Shown: positions 22,002 to 34,650 of the stretch, piece after piece
Numbering within the stretch: the stretch's first letter is position 1
How the letters are laid out: each line of letters opens with the position of its first letter
Source of the DNA: Lactarius indigo
Taxonomy: Eukaryota; Basidiomycota; Agaricomycetes; Russulales; Russulaceae
Reading direction: 5' to 3'
Length of the DNA: 64,000 nucleotides
NCBI GenBank assembly: GCA_025766275.1
Contig: JAFKAC010000080.1
Span: forward strand, 186,001-250,000
Made by a program: the position numbers and the translations under genes
Notes under the pieces: model-generated
What the model was told of the DNA's origin: nothing
The model's database searches: none
What the model saw: only the letters and a program-made list of their open reading frames with translations

Positions 22002-25000
22002 ATGTCCGCTGCACCAAGGCAAGACCCTCCTCGGGCTCAATTACCAGGAGACTGTGTGTGACCCCAGCAATCGGACTCGGCTAATCTGCGTGCTAACCTC
22101 ATTCTCCAGGTTGGCAGTCGGTATCACCGGGCAATTGGACTTGCACGATTTGCAGGGATAACGTCATACACCGTGAACGCCATTTGAGCCGTCACATTAC
22201 CAGCTCTAGACACAAGTCGTCTGTGGAATTCATCTCTTATCAGTGGTCCCTACCACAATCGACCGATGATGCTGGATCCGACCCCGCCCTCACACAGGGC
22301 CCTGCTAGTACTCCGAGCGATGCATTCCTCGATCCCGCTGATGACCTTCTAAGTATATTTGATATCTCCACAGAGGTGCGTGTAATCATAACTTAAGCTT
22401 GTGCGAATAGTATCGGGTGACAATCTTGACATACATAGCCCGAACAAGGGTTTGAGCCCCTTCCCACTGCTCTCATTGAGAGTGATGGCGATTCCGATGA
22501 TGCGTTTGTGGATGCATTTGACTTTGATGCAGAGGACGAACTTCCTGGTCAGTCACAAAGCTGATGCACAAATAACTCACAATATTTACATCGCAGAGCC
22601 AGATAACGGTCCTCTTGGAGATTTGATGCACGCGCCAAGTGCTGCCTCGGATGAGTGGTACCCATGGCATAGCAAAGTAGTAAGTCTTCTTGCGAATCGT
22701 GTCCGAGTCGATGGCCATTGAAATATATTACGCTAGGCAGCCACACTTGACATCATTACGAATACCCCTTGCTCCGTGTTCTCGAGGCGACAAGTAGACA
22801 CGATGCTTTCCTTCCTTAGGATAAATGGTCTATCAAATGTCCCGTCAGCAAAAACCATCCGCGCTCAGAACACTGCGCTGCATGATATGTGTGGTGTTCG
22901 TACCTTCCAATATATTGGTGCGCACAGACATCACTTTTTCGTCAACTCTATTGCAGATATTATATCTCAGGTAAAATTTCTTTTATCTTTGCACGCATTT
23001 CCTTACTCAGTAACTATGTATAGGAAATGGCAAACCCCCTAGTCCGCCCGCATCTCCACTTTTACCCCGAGGATGCTGGCAAAATGGTTAGTGAATATTG
23101 GCACGGACGGCACTGGCACGACAATGCTGATCCAGCTGTCGTCACACCTATGGCGGTAATTGATGGCCTGCATTTCTTTGTGCACGAGCCATGTTTTCTT
23201 GCCAATGGTCATGCTATCATGCCGTACCGTTGGTTCTTATGTGGTGACTCGATCTTGGCGAAGGCGTGGCCACTGTGTGCTGTTGGCCAGGGTGACAGGT
23301 CTGGGTGGGTAGTGGAAGAGTACACGACAATCGTCGTACCACAAGATGAGTTCCTGATCCCATTTAACACCTGGGATTCCAGTCAATTCGCAAGTGGGCT
23401 ACCCAGTGCAAGGTCCATTGTTGGTACGTTTGCGTGAGTCGCTTCATCCCGGGAATACTCAATGTCACATAGGTTCTATTCTACGGCCAGACGGTGAGGT
23501 TGTACCATGGTCAAGGACCCAACCGTCAGTTGGGAATCGTTGGCGTGTCCGTGCTAGTGGCGCATTTGTATATTGTTTCCCCATTTGGCTGTATTGCGAC
23601 GATGTCTCCGGTAATCAATCCAAAAAATGGAACAAGCATTATTCGTTTTTGTTTTCTCCGGCTGGCCTCCCACGTGCTCACTTTCAGAAAGAATATAACT
23701 GTCCATTTCCTTTGCACGTCCAACCTCGCATCACCGCTTGAGATGATGGATCGTATTGTGGAGCAACTCGAGTCCTGTGTATTCATTGTTCTTCCGCTTA
23801 CATATTAACGTTACGGGGTTTCAGGGCCACATGGGATGAGGGGATCTGGGCATGGGATTGCATCCACTGAAGCCCATGTTCTTATCATACCATTCGTTTC
23901 TGCCCTCCTTGGCGACAATCCTATGCAAAGTGAATTCGCTTGCCACATCGGACAAATGGGCAAGTTCTTTTGCCGCATGTGTGATGTCAAAGGCTTCGAT
24001 GCCCCACCCAGTGGGTCGCGCGTACCAGTGAATCCAACAACATCCCATGATGGGAACCATGCCACTAGCGATTTACCTGGCACTAGCGACGGTGAATCAT
24101 CTGCCGGTGGCTCTCCGTCAGGTTCTCATGGGCGAAAGAAGGGCGATGAGTCAATGCAAGATATGGTGGAGCGCATAACTCAGTTTTATCAATGTTCAGT
24201 ACCACACCACCCTCCAACGTTCGTGCAGAGTTGACTTACATTCAGATCGGTAACCCACGGACAAGAGACGAAACTATCCGAGAGCTAGAAGCCATGGCCG
24301 GCGAAGCAGGGCAGGTCGGAAATATCACCAAGATCAGGGCTCACCAGACGAACCACCGGCATCAAGGACACTTTTTTTGAAGTGTATCTTGATCGCATGT
24401 ATCTTTCGTACAAGGACAGAGGCTCTAGGGGCGAGAAGCAGCTCGCCCTCGATCTTTTCAGGGCTACACTTCCAGCAAATATCTTAAGTCCCATTTGGCG
24501 AATCCTGTGGTGAGTCTTCACAATTTTTGGCTACGCGCGTCACACTTCCCTTCCCTTTGCGCTAGGTCTTGATCCCCACTGCGGACACACCGGTGGAGAT
24601 TCTTCATACGGTGCTCCTGGGTTTTGTCAAGTACCTCTGGCGGGATGTTGTTCACAACCAGCTTGGCACCAATGTCCAGAAGAAGGGCACCCTTAGGACG
24701 CGGCTCGACTCCCTTGACATCTCTGGGCTGCAGCTTCCTGGTGCCAAACATCTCGCTGGAAACACGCTGGTCCAATATGCAGGATCTTTGACTGGTCGAG
24801 ACTTCCGTATCATTGCTCAGGTTGCCCCATTTGTACTGTACGACTTAGTGCCCGATGTGTGCTTTGATGTGTGGGTCTCTCTCAGCAATTTGATTCCGAT
24901 CGTCTGGCAAGCCGAAATTCCCAATATTGATGAATATATTGTAAGTACTGCACCGGAATATTGGTTCTCTGTAGCTCACGAGAATCCGTTTTCAGGCGCA

Positions 25001-26290
25001 TCTCGAAATTGCAATACAAGAATTTCACTATCGCATCATTTGCTGGACCCCTCGCTGGTTTAACAAGGCCAAATATCATGTTATTCTTCACCTCCCTACT
25101 CACAGTCCGACGCTTTGGACCAGCAATTCTCTTTGCCACCGAATCATTTGAGTCTTTCAACGCCATCATCCGTGCGAAAAGCATCCACTCGAATCGCCTT
25201 GCCCCTTCACGTGACATCGCTCTTGCCTTCGCACACAACAACCGCGTTCGCCATCTCATCAGTGGTGGCCACCATCTCTTCCGTGATAACGAGAAATCTC
25301 ACAGATATGCACTCGCTTTCAAGTCCCGTGACAAATTATCAGTCCATGCTGGCGAGGCTGGCATCTGGCGCCAAGTCCCAACCGCAGTTGTGTACCTTGG
25401 TAAGGAACTGTCGGCCACTAGCAGCACAGACAGTGCCGATCTACGGCTTGGTGAGTATGACACGCCTCGGAGTAAATACATGTGCTGATGGCTATGAAGG
25501 CTCTTGCGTACTTGACAAGCAGGACTCTCGTCCGTATGGACATACTGATACAGCACGCCACTTCCCTACTTTCATCCCCTCGCCCATGCCCTCCATGTTC
25601 TTTACTGCAGCGTCCGTAGTCCTGATAAACAGCGACGTCTGTTTCGTAAACAACTGGGTGCTATTTAAGCCTAGCGTGCACCACACAGGAGCACCAGGCC
25701 TTGGGTATGTACGCGAAGTTCTGGTGGCCACAGGTGCAACACCAGTACAGCAATATCCACGGCCAGGCATTATCTTGTTGCAGCAGGTGGACGTCACAAT
25801 GTGTGCTGCACCTTACCAAATGCCAGGTGTCCAGCTCAGCGACAACTTCTTGATAAGAGGCATCTCGGTAAGCGATTCGTTTCATTGGTTCGTCACAAGC
25901 TAACTTCATGCACAGCACATTCTGTGTACTGTGAATGTGCAGCATCGTTGTCATGCCCACAATTGTGCGGCGTCTGGGTCTGAGGTAGTCTATCAAGAAC
26001 GCCAGGCAACCACTCAAACGCGGCCGGTTGTTGTGCACAACAGCCCAAACGACCTTATTATGAGTACTGCACGTATCCACGACGTGGCGCATTTTGATCT
26101 GCTACGTGCACACATTGATCCTTCTTTTGACACCAACTTAGCAATTATTGAGGGCGCACAACAGGAGGTCGATGCGTGCAAGCATCGTTCTAGTCGAGGT
26201 GGGAGGGGTTTGCTGGGTAGAGGCCGGGGCAGTAGTAGGCCAGGTACTGGCTCGTCAAGCCATAACATATCTGCAGGTCTATTGTCGTGA
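22002..26290 (+). pseudogene. Cassette gene 2: transposase-like protein, N-terminal zinc finger, several frame breaks
   Basis: The ATG at 22002 leads, through a phase-1 intron, to a C2H2-like finger (WTCTICRDN then RERHLSRH). Acidic exons follow, then the core: GLSNVPSAK, SEYWHGRHWH, WLYCDDVSGNQSKKWNKH, GDNPMQSEFACHIG, DTPVEILHTVLLGFVKYLWR, GRDFRIIAQVAPFVLYDL, ESFESFNAIIRAKSIHSNR, and a tail with TVNVQHRCHAHNC and YQERQAT. The length, about 1050 residues over a dozen exons, and the D...LH-x-x-LLG...K pattern recall Tnp2-type DDE transposases. I know the family as abundant and unnamed in Agaricomycetes. Single extra bases break the frame near 23700, 23868, 24345, 24580 and 25104, and one splice phase near 24508 does not fit. 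The rest of the frame and the other splice sites are preserved, so the lesions are recent or the gene is recoded. Confidence 0.65.
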
Positions 26291-26442
26291 TGTTCTGTAG
26301 TACTTTGTAATTTCTTTCCCTCGTTATACAATTTCCGTGGCCACGGCAATCTCCGCAGTCTACAGGTCGGTGTTACTGCTGACTTTGGGCGGAGTTTTCT
26401 TTCGTGTGACGGGCAGCCAGCAGCACAACACATCCCCCACTG

Positions 26443-28186
26443 ATGTCCACGCCGTACAACTTCTCACAAACTTCTTCTGCATCAAATGTCACTGGAGAAC
26501 GTTCAAGCTACAGCATCCCATCGACTCCTGTACCAAACGGAGAACGTTCTTCGTTCAACTTCTCGTCGACCTCCGTACCAAATGGAGAACGATCCACCAA
26601 CAGTGTGAGAACCCATGCACCCCAACCTCAGTATCATAACGCCTGGGGGGCTACTGGTACACCTCAAACTCCTGCCCGACGTAGGAACGACACAGACTAC
26701 GGGAATCTTGACTTCTCCCCTCGCACAGAACTCCCCTCCGAAGTTAGTCCTAGTTATATTGAAGCGGTCGCCAAATCTATGGGATTTTCGGTAACAGATG
26801 AAGAGTACCGCAATAGTCTCCACTCTATTCCTAAGGTACGCCGCTCTGCACTTGGTGTAACGCTAACTATGCCTGACAACGAATCAGATTGCCGTGGGAA
26901 TGCCCCGCGGCCACATGCAGTTACACATCTATCAAACAGCTCTCCTCTTTGCGATACTCAAAGAGTGTCGTAGTCTTGCAGACACTTGTCATACTGATCG
27001 TGCAATGATGGCAGACCTCCACATCCGCCTCAAGGGAATGTTCAATCTCTCACAAGAACAGAGAGTGAGTGCACGTTCTCGTATCGTGACTTCCCATCAC
27101 CTGACCCAAATCTAGATGAACATCCACCTGGTTTCCGGGGAGGTGCTTCTGGACGCTAACCGTGTCTGCTATACCCGGATGAATATTGATGTGGAGGTAA
27201 GTGCGTTGGTATTGTGTTTGAACAGAATGGATCGCTGTCTCCACGTACAGGTTAAGCTTCAAGAAAGGCAGAAGGAGCTGCACCTCTTCAACGTTTTTGG
27301 CAACTTGTCCCGGCAACGACTTTTGACGACCACTATTCGGCGCACATGTTCAAGCTTACGAAATGCGTACCGTGAGATGGTGAGCACACTCACCGCATCA
27401 AAACATCACTGGGTTCACTGACACGGTTCAAGCTTCGTGATAGCGTCATAGGAAGCAACACTCAAACACTGGACGATTTTGTTTGCAACGTGACCAATCG
27501 ATTTCTCGCAACCTGGTCTGGTCGACACACCCTCGGGCATCCGATCATAGCTCACATCGCTCTATTGGTAAGTGTTCATTTACCAAGGTACTTTACTATT
27601 TCCTGACTTCACTGAGTAGCGCAGATTTGCATTGGAGAACCCTCAACTCTTAGACCGGGTAGGTGAGGACGAGGACGAGGACGATGACAATCAAACCAAC
27701 CAGGGTGACGACACCAGCTGAAGCACAAGCAGTGCGGTAGATGGTGACACTGGGGTTGGTTCTCGGCCCTCCAGTGCCATGTCCATTGGACCTCCACGTG
27801 GCAAGAAACGCAAGCGTACCGGCACACCTGGAACACCAACACCACCTCAGCAAAAGGGCAACGATTTTTGGTCTATGGTCGACAAGTGGTTCACTGCACG
27901 CATCCAGAAACTAGGAACACCGTGGTCCTCTCCCGGGTGGACAAGGTATGTACTTGTTCGTTTTCAGTCCCTCATAACTAACAAGGAGTTTCGGTACTGC
28001 AGGTACATTGAGGAGACAATCGAACGCGATCGCTCAAGGTTCACATCTGATGCCAATGTGAACCCATTCCTCGACAACTTCACAAGTGCAGATGGTGACA
28101 ATGCAGACGAAGATGCTGGTGGTGATGTGTCGGGTGGTTTCATTGGGGCAATTGGTAGCATGGCAAGCATCCTCGAGCACGCATGA
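26443..28186 (+). pseudogene. Cassette gene 3: accessory protein with internal TGA
   Basis: The ATG at 26443 starts a Ser/Asn-rich N-terminus with tandem TSVPNGERS-like words. Helical exons follow (IAVGMPRGHMQLHIYQTALL; LQERQKELHLFNVFGNLSRQ), then RRFALENPQLLDRV and an acidic run. TGA at 27719-27721 interrupts the frame, but the same frame continues through a basic nuclear-type patch (GKKRKR) and a conserved-looking block (DFWSMVDKWFTARIQKLG, SPGWTR). After an intron it ends at 28186. Splice sites are otherwise clean GT-AG. It lies directly downstream of the transposase-like gene in the same direction, and I recall such pairs in other agaricomycetes. The role is unknown. Confidence 0.6.
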
Positions 28187-28295
28187 TGGACCGTACAGTT
28201 TTTTGTTTTTAAATGGAATTTAAATGGAATTTAATTCGATTCTTGCAAACCGTGATTTGTCTGATCCAGCAAGCCTGAAGTGGGTGTTTGAGGAC

Positions 28296-28550
28296 GGATG
28301 TGGCCCTAAAACCAGGATCTGTGATGACATTGTTACCGGACAGGGCCCAGAGGTCTTGGGGACATGCACTGTGACAAGCAGTGGTGATGGCCACATCCAG
28401 ATCAGGTCAAACATCGGGACAAACATCGGATGTAACGACTCTTGAAACCAGGATGATTGCCAGTACTGCAGCCAGACATGGCTCAGAGATCCTTGGGACA
28501 TGCACGGCGACAACCGGCAGCGATGACCGCATCGAGATCAAGCACCACTC
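28296..28550 (+). repeat. Diverged tandem duplication
   Basis: Two units about 135 bp apart share an order of words: aCCAGGAT, then GGCYCAGAGRTC, then TTGGGGACATGCAC, then GTGAYG and CATCNAGATCA. They encode related peptides (LGTCTVTSSGDGHI and LGTCTATTGSDDRI). The array lies just past cassette gene 3 and could be its old 3' end. Confidence 0.5.
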
Positions 28551-30576
28551 CTGAACATCCTCAGGTCAGACCCCAGGACAACCTCAGGATGCTTCGGCTA
28601 AAGTAATTGGGACGATCGGATAGTATTGCCGAGGATCCATTGGATTTGGACGCCAAATGCATCTCGGAGGTTGCTCTGCACAATCATTACTAGCTCCCGG
28701 GTAATTTTCGGAACGGCGCTCAGGCTTAGTGATCACCATACAGGGGCTTGGCTCGATGATTAACGGGATTCATTTTAATTGGATACTATGTTTAACTGAC
28801 AAAAACAGACATTTTTCCTTGTTGGGGACAACCACCGCATAATCGCCTCTCACCTAACCTCAGGACAGCTTTCCGTCCCAGTGGTGTAAGTTATGTATTT
28901 CCGAGTCAAGCTACTGCTGAGGTCATCAAGATTTGATATCAAATTTCCGTTCTGACCATGCCGTCATTTGTCTCTGGCCCGGGCGCGGTCATGGGCACGC
29001 TTGTGGGCACGGTTTGATTTATTGTTTCTATCGTTTACTAATCCTTTGCAATGCAGTGCTCGCGCTGTCGTCAGTCTCGGCGCCAGCCCCCATGGGCCCT
29101 ATTCGTCATATCACTGTCATATCTCATTGTCTCGGATTCGGCTCCCTTGTTTCGTCTGACTAAAATTAAAACAATCTGAGCTCGAATACGAGTCTTCTTG
29201 GTTCCTTGGAAGTTGGAACCTTCCTTTTTGAAGGCGGGATTCCCTATGGGAAAATGGTAACTGTCTATTGACGTGCAGTGGGCACAATTGTGACGCGAAG
29301 CTATCTGAGCCAGTGTCTGGGAGCCAGTGTCAACCGATGACCGAGGGTGAACTCTGATTTGTTACAAGGGGCCCCCTGTTTTGGATTTCGCCGAAGGATA
29401 TGTGGCGCATGTTGTAATTTCTCGCGTAACATTGGCGATAGCAGTTGTGAAATTAAAATAAAAGGAACCGAGAAAATGAGAAAGCGAACGTATGCGAAGT
29501 CTGAGAAGTCCAAGAAGACGTTGTCGGAAAAGAATCGGTCCTAACCGGCAATACCACGAAGTCGGCAGACGCCGATACGTACCGATTATGAGGCATGTTC
29601 CGACCAAATACGAAGGAATAGGGCGTGCATCCGGACGTTGAGCGATAATCTTAAGTGGTCAAGCACATTATAAAGAAATACACCTCTTTTTTTGCTTGCC
29701 GACTCGCTGCATCTGCACGCTTGCATGCGTCATTAGATTTTCCGTTGAACAGAACACGTTTCCTTTTTGTACGCATTTTCTGATGGAAGTTGTTGCCACA
29801 TCGGAGTATTAATCGCTACTTTAAATGTCTCCATGGGGGGACGTTTGTCACCTGGTAACACAGGGGTGTGTTAAATACCTATGGATGAGCCAGTAAAGTA
29901 GAGGGAAGGGGAGGTAAGAAAGTAGGTACAGTAAGTAGGTAGCAAGAAGGACCACGAGCAAGATCGAAGCGATGGCGAGCACAAATAAAGCCCTTCCCGT
30001 TCGGTAGCAACTTCTTCGCACCTTCCTGTTTTACAACGTGATTCTGGAAAAATGACAGTCTTGGCGATGGCAACTGACCTATCTTCGGCGGGGTCGGCAA
30101 GTTGCCGAAGAATGGATATCGGAGTTCCAACAGGATCCCGAGAAGGCCGGGAGTTCATCTTCCACCTCGCATCCTTGATAACGGTGTCTAAAATCTACAA
30201 TGAAAATGGCTTTACTCATGCAACAGTCGATGTTTAAAGACACGAAGACGACTTTGGGGCACACGGAAAATGGCGTCCCGCCGTTGGGGTATGGTTGCAA
30301 CCTGACCGAAACTATGGCACAGTTAGTTACGGGTGACGTAACAAGTTAGAATGGGGTGCAATTCCTGTAACTATATATGTACATCTCGATCTCATGACTA
30401 TTCAATTGATCTCAGTTTGATCTCAGTACAGGGTACAATAGTATCGCCACTTATGGAACAGGCACCGTTCGTTCTCAGTATTACGGCTATACAAAGCTAT
30501 CGCGTCCACACATTGTCCGCTTTCGTTTGATCCTCCTCTTTCATTATCACTACTGTCACTGTCGTGCGACAAAGCT
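28551..30576. other. Intergenic, no gene seen
   Basis: Short frames only, including an 83-95-codon pair on the minus strand near 29871-30158. There is no domain or consistent exon chain. A short T-rich and poly-pyrimidine stretch lies near 29690. Confidence 0.45.
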
Positions 30577-33364
30577 ATGAACAGCGTCACCAACGATATC
30601 ACCAGCCTCCGCTGCATTATAATCGACCATCGACTCCAAGTCCTTGCCAGGCCGTTCCAGCTAGCAGTACCACGACAAGAGGGTTGTGGCATAATCCTTG
30701 CTTACTTGAGAATCGCTGCCCCCTCACTAAGGGACAAGGATCCATCGATATTCTGCATTCACAAGCCTCTTTCGACCATCACTGGCCAGCTGACTGAATT
30801 AAACGAAGCACAAGTCGACCTCAGGGATTGCGTGGACACATCGGCTGAAGTCCAAACCGAATTTCTGCTTAGGCGAGGAACCAAAAGTACCAGCCACATC
30901 AATGCCATTATTAGTGTGAATGACACAGGTCAGGATACGTTTCTACCCACTGGCCGATAAAAGTCTTTAATGCTTTCCCAGATGCTTTCCCAGAGGGAGC
31001 TATTCGCCTGCAGACCACACGATTACAAAAGGGCCCGCTTTCTCTCATCGTGATCAAATTGAGATTTGGGGATGATATCCGATCACCTAGGCTCAACATC
31101 TGTGCCGAAAACAATATAAGTCGAACACAGGAAGCGAAGCCAGATTTTGTCATCGCATTTGATGAGGGGTTGATGCAGAAGCGTTTCATTGGGCCTGACG
31201 TGAGTCTCACAGTCTCATCTCTCATATTTCTACTAATCCATTTTAGATGAATCCATTGTATCTGCAGCTTGTGAAGTCGTTCTTCCTGGACAGGTTTGGC
31301 GAATATTTTACCAACGCGCCGGACGCACATGCTGTGACGTTCATGGAGTTCATCCATTACAGTGATATACTCTTCGACAAGCAAATCCTCAATCCTGCGG
31401 CCTATACTGTTAATAAGGAGTCACACGTGTATGCTCTACTGAGGCGTATCACCTCGTCATTCTCCCAAGAAAACAACAATGCTTTCCATTTGTGAGTGAC
31501 TCATGATTTCCGACTTCCCCCAAAGTTTAGACATCTTTCGTAGCAACAGGCCGTGGCCCCTCCATCTAAATATAACCATGCACAACAAGTCATATCGATA
31601 CACACCCCGCAGCGACTTCTCTATCACCTTGAACGGCCTCCTGGTCCTTCTTCTTGAGGTGTCTTCCGATTCAAGTGGTGCCGACGAGTGCCGTATGCTG
31701 TTGCAAGCTGCCTGCCTTGTTCGCCTAGGCAACTCGCTACTTAGAACTACATCCCGGAATTACCTTGTCAAGGCAATATACATTAATCCACACTACGAGG
31801 CAGTCGAGCATACGTTATTTCAGAGGGATACCCGCGCAGGTCACATATCAGAGGTAATTATTCCACTTATTGCCATTACCGAATGACAAAACACTGACCG
31901 TCACCATAGAGTGATGTCGAATATTTCGCTACTACGTTCGAATTAACCGATAAACTGCAATTGTTCAAGTTCATTTTCCGCCTATACAATTTCCTGGAAT
32001 CAATGAAAGCTCTATCCGAGAAACTTTCGAAAGATTTTCCCCTGGTGGCATCATCCCTTTTCAACCTTATCGCCCCGTTGGATACTCTCGGTCCAAGGTC
32101 TCGCCATAGTACGGGAACTGGCCCCCCTTCAAGGCAGCAACCAAGCGCTCCGCATTCGGCGCCAGGCGGCCACCATCGGGTACTTATCACAGCGAAAGGA
32201 TATCAGCTCACAGTAAAAGACAACCTGCAGTCGGAGGCAATAAAGAAAGCTACTAATAAAGATGGCTTGACCGTCGCATTGAAATTTCTGCGCGGTGCAA
32301 CAGACGAACTAGACATTTTGAGGTACCTTCAAAGCTTCGGCGCTGACAGTAATCATGTGATTAGGTTGCTCGAGACCATTGTCGCTTCTGACAATGTTGC
32401 CATCATCGTTATGCCATGGCTATCACCCCTGGACGATTTCTTGCGTGAGCGCCCCGATGTGGCGGATTCACTGCAGACTCAGTTGTTGGAGGGCGTTTGT
32501 TTCCTGCACGAGCATAGCATCGCTCACCTTGACTTGAAGCCCGCAAACGTCCTTGTCGGTGGGTCATCATTACCACAATTGTCAATTATAGACTTCGGCC
32601 TGTCTATCCGAGTTGAGGACGAATGGACCCTGGTAGAGGGGTATCGCGGAACTCAGTCCTGGACTGCACCAGAAGTCGGAACGGAGGACGAACCCGGATT
32701 CAAGTACAGCGCGATCCTGGCCGACCGGTGGGCCTGCAGGAGGGTACTTCAGCACATCGCACAGTCCCTTCCAAGCCACGTTGTCTCGGTGTCTAATCCA
32801 GAGTTCGATTACGCATGTACCCAATTACTCCACTCTGAGCCAAGCAAACGCCCTCAGCTGAACAGTGTACTTCAGTTACGGAGTCCTGCGACAGCGGGTG
32901 CACAAAAACGCAGTGGTGATATGGAGCTACCTGCGCTGTCGAAGCGGCACCGTAAAAGGACGACATCAGCCTGGTATGTCCGCTTTTTCTATCATGTGTC
33001 CAACATCGTCCTCAGGTCTATACAGCGCGAGCGAAAGCCAAATACAATCGATGGCACGCGACGACATCGCAATTGCGATATGATTAAATCGCAAGGAGCC
33101 CGAGCTCCAGTCGCTCTCGTTCGCACCACGCCTGTGTCGCAGGATAGGAAGCACTGTACCGGCTTTTTTCTATTTGATATATCCGTTTACATTATTCTGC
33201 GGTACGTTTGTCTAGGGAATGGTCGAACTTTGATTTTTCTTTTTTGGGTGTTTCCATCATGTGTGTTGTGTTTCATACCGTATGTCTGTACTCTCTCCGC
33301 TCGTTTCGAGTTTTCTCGCTTTGTAAAACGATGTTGCTCTCGCTGTAGGGTGTACACCCTTTAA
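30577..33364 (+). CDS. Multi-exon protein with C-terminal protein kinase domain
   Basis: The ATG at 30577 leads through about five exons whose GT-AG introns keep frame (for example the donor near 31200 and the acceptor before 31247). The first 500 or so residues are an uncharacterised helical region. The C-terminal third is a eukaryotic protein kinase: VALKFL (ATP-anchoring Lys), HLDLKPANVLV (catalytic loop, HLD in place of HRD), DFG, and APE followed by DRW. All key catalytic residues are present, so activity is plausible. The Gly-rich loop is poorly recognisable. The frame runs to 33364, but the last about 80 residues are hydrophobic and may be 3' UTR after an intron at 32973-33014. Kinase genes of this kind are expanded in agaricomycetes. 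The substrate is unknown. Confidence 0.72.
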
Positions 33365-34650
33365 TAGCTTTTGTTTCTGCCAGTGGAGTGAGCAGACTTT
33401 GAACTTAAATTGGACGGTGCTCGTTGCTTTGCTTTGCTTTGGTATGTTACGCGCGTGAGTAAACGGAGGCAGAGGGTGGAGAAGAGGTTCAGGCCTTCAG
33501 GGGTTGAGTGCATCGCCTTCTTCGGGCCGAAGAAGGCGACAAGTCGGATGTCTTCGACTTGAGACCTGATCCGAAAAGTTGTCAAATCACAAGAGGACGA
33601 GGTTGAGTACGGGGGCAATCGACTGGTACATTCAACGCGCGACCCCGAGAGCCTTTATACAAAACAATCAGTACCTAAGGCAAACGGGAATCGAAATGTT
33701 TAAGTCGAAAGTTGTGAGGGATAAAAGTCCAGGTGGGGAAAAGTAAACGGAAAGACGTAGTTACTAGAGAGGGTGTCAATGAAACAGAAACACGAGGTAA
33801 ACATGAGATGGGAAACACGATGGTAGGTGAAAGTGGGGGGGTCGTTAAGCAGAGGCGCATGGCCGAGGAACAGCGCCGATGATAACGACGATGCACACCA
33901 ATAGTACAATCCAAACGTTAGAAAGGAAAGATGGGCACGTCTAATGCCCGAGACAAAGAGCGCGAACTAGAAAGATCCAACAAGAAAACGAGGTGACGAG
34001 ATAGGTGACGCGATGGGAACGAGACGGAGAATGAAGGCATGGTAGACTTGAGGCCGTCGGCATCGCAGTTATCCCAACACCGGTAAGGTGTGGACAATCG
34101 AGAGGCGTTCGACGATGGCGCGAAAGACGGGGTTTCGATGAGGCAGAGAGTGGCTGAGATGAACGAAAGCGCCTAATTTCGGGGCCAAGGGCCGAGCTGC
34201 CCTTACAACATCATATGCACCTGTTCATTTTAAAAGTGCGTTCGTTACTGTAATTATTTTAACCGCTCGTTTAAACGTTTTGCACCGCCTGACTGCCGTG
34301 TGCATACTGGCCTCGATTTTGAACATAACCATGGCTCACCTTCAAAGGCCAGGTCAACTCTCAACTCGACTTCGACAGGATACGCATGATTACCATAATA
34401 GAACAATTACATATCTACGTCCCAACACAGCTTCAATGGATTGCAAGGGCGCTTACACCTCGGCTACTAACACCTAGGCCTGGCCAAATGCTAGGGGAAA
34501 TGATGATGGATTGTTCCGATGCATGAGAGTGGGACAAACCTCTTCATATACGACGGAAATGGGGATCCAATCTCCACATGAGCGATGCAAGCCTGCATGT
34601 ATCTGAACGAAGTTAGAAATGAACAGACAATGAGAATATAAAATAAAAAC
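33365..34650. other. Intergenic, no gene seen
   Basis: Only short overlapping frames. No repeat matching the families in this window was noticed. Confidence 0.45.
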
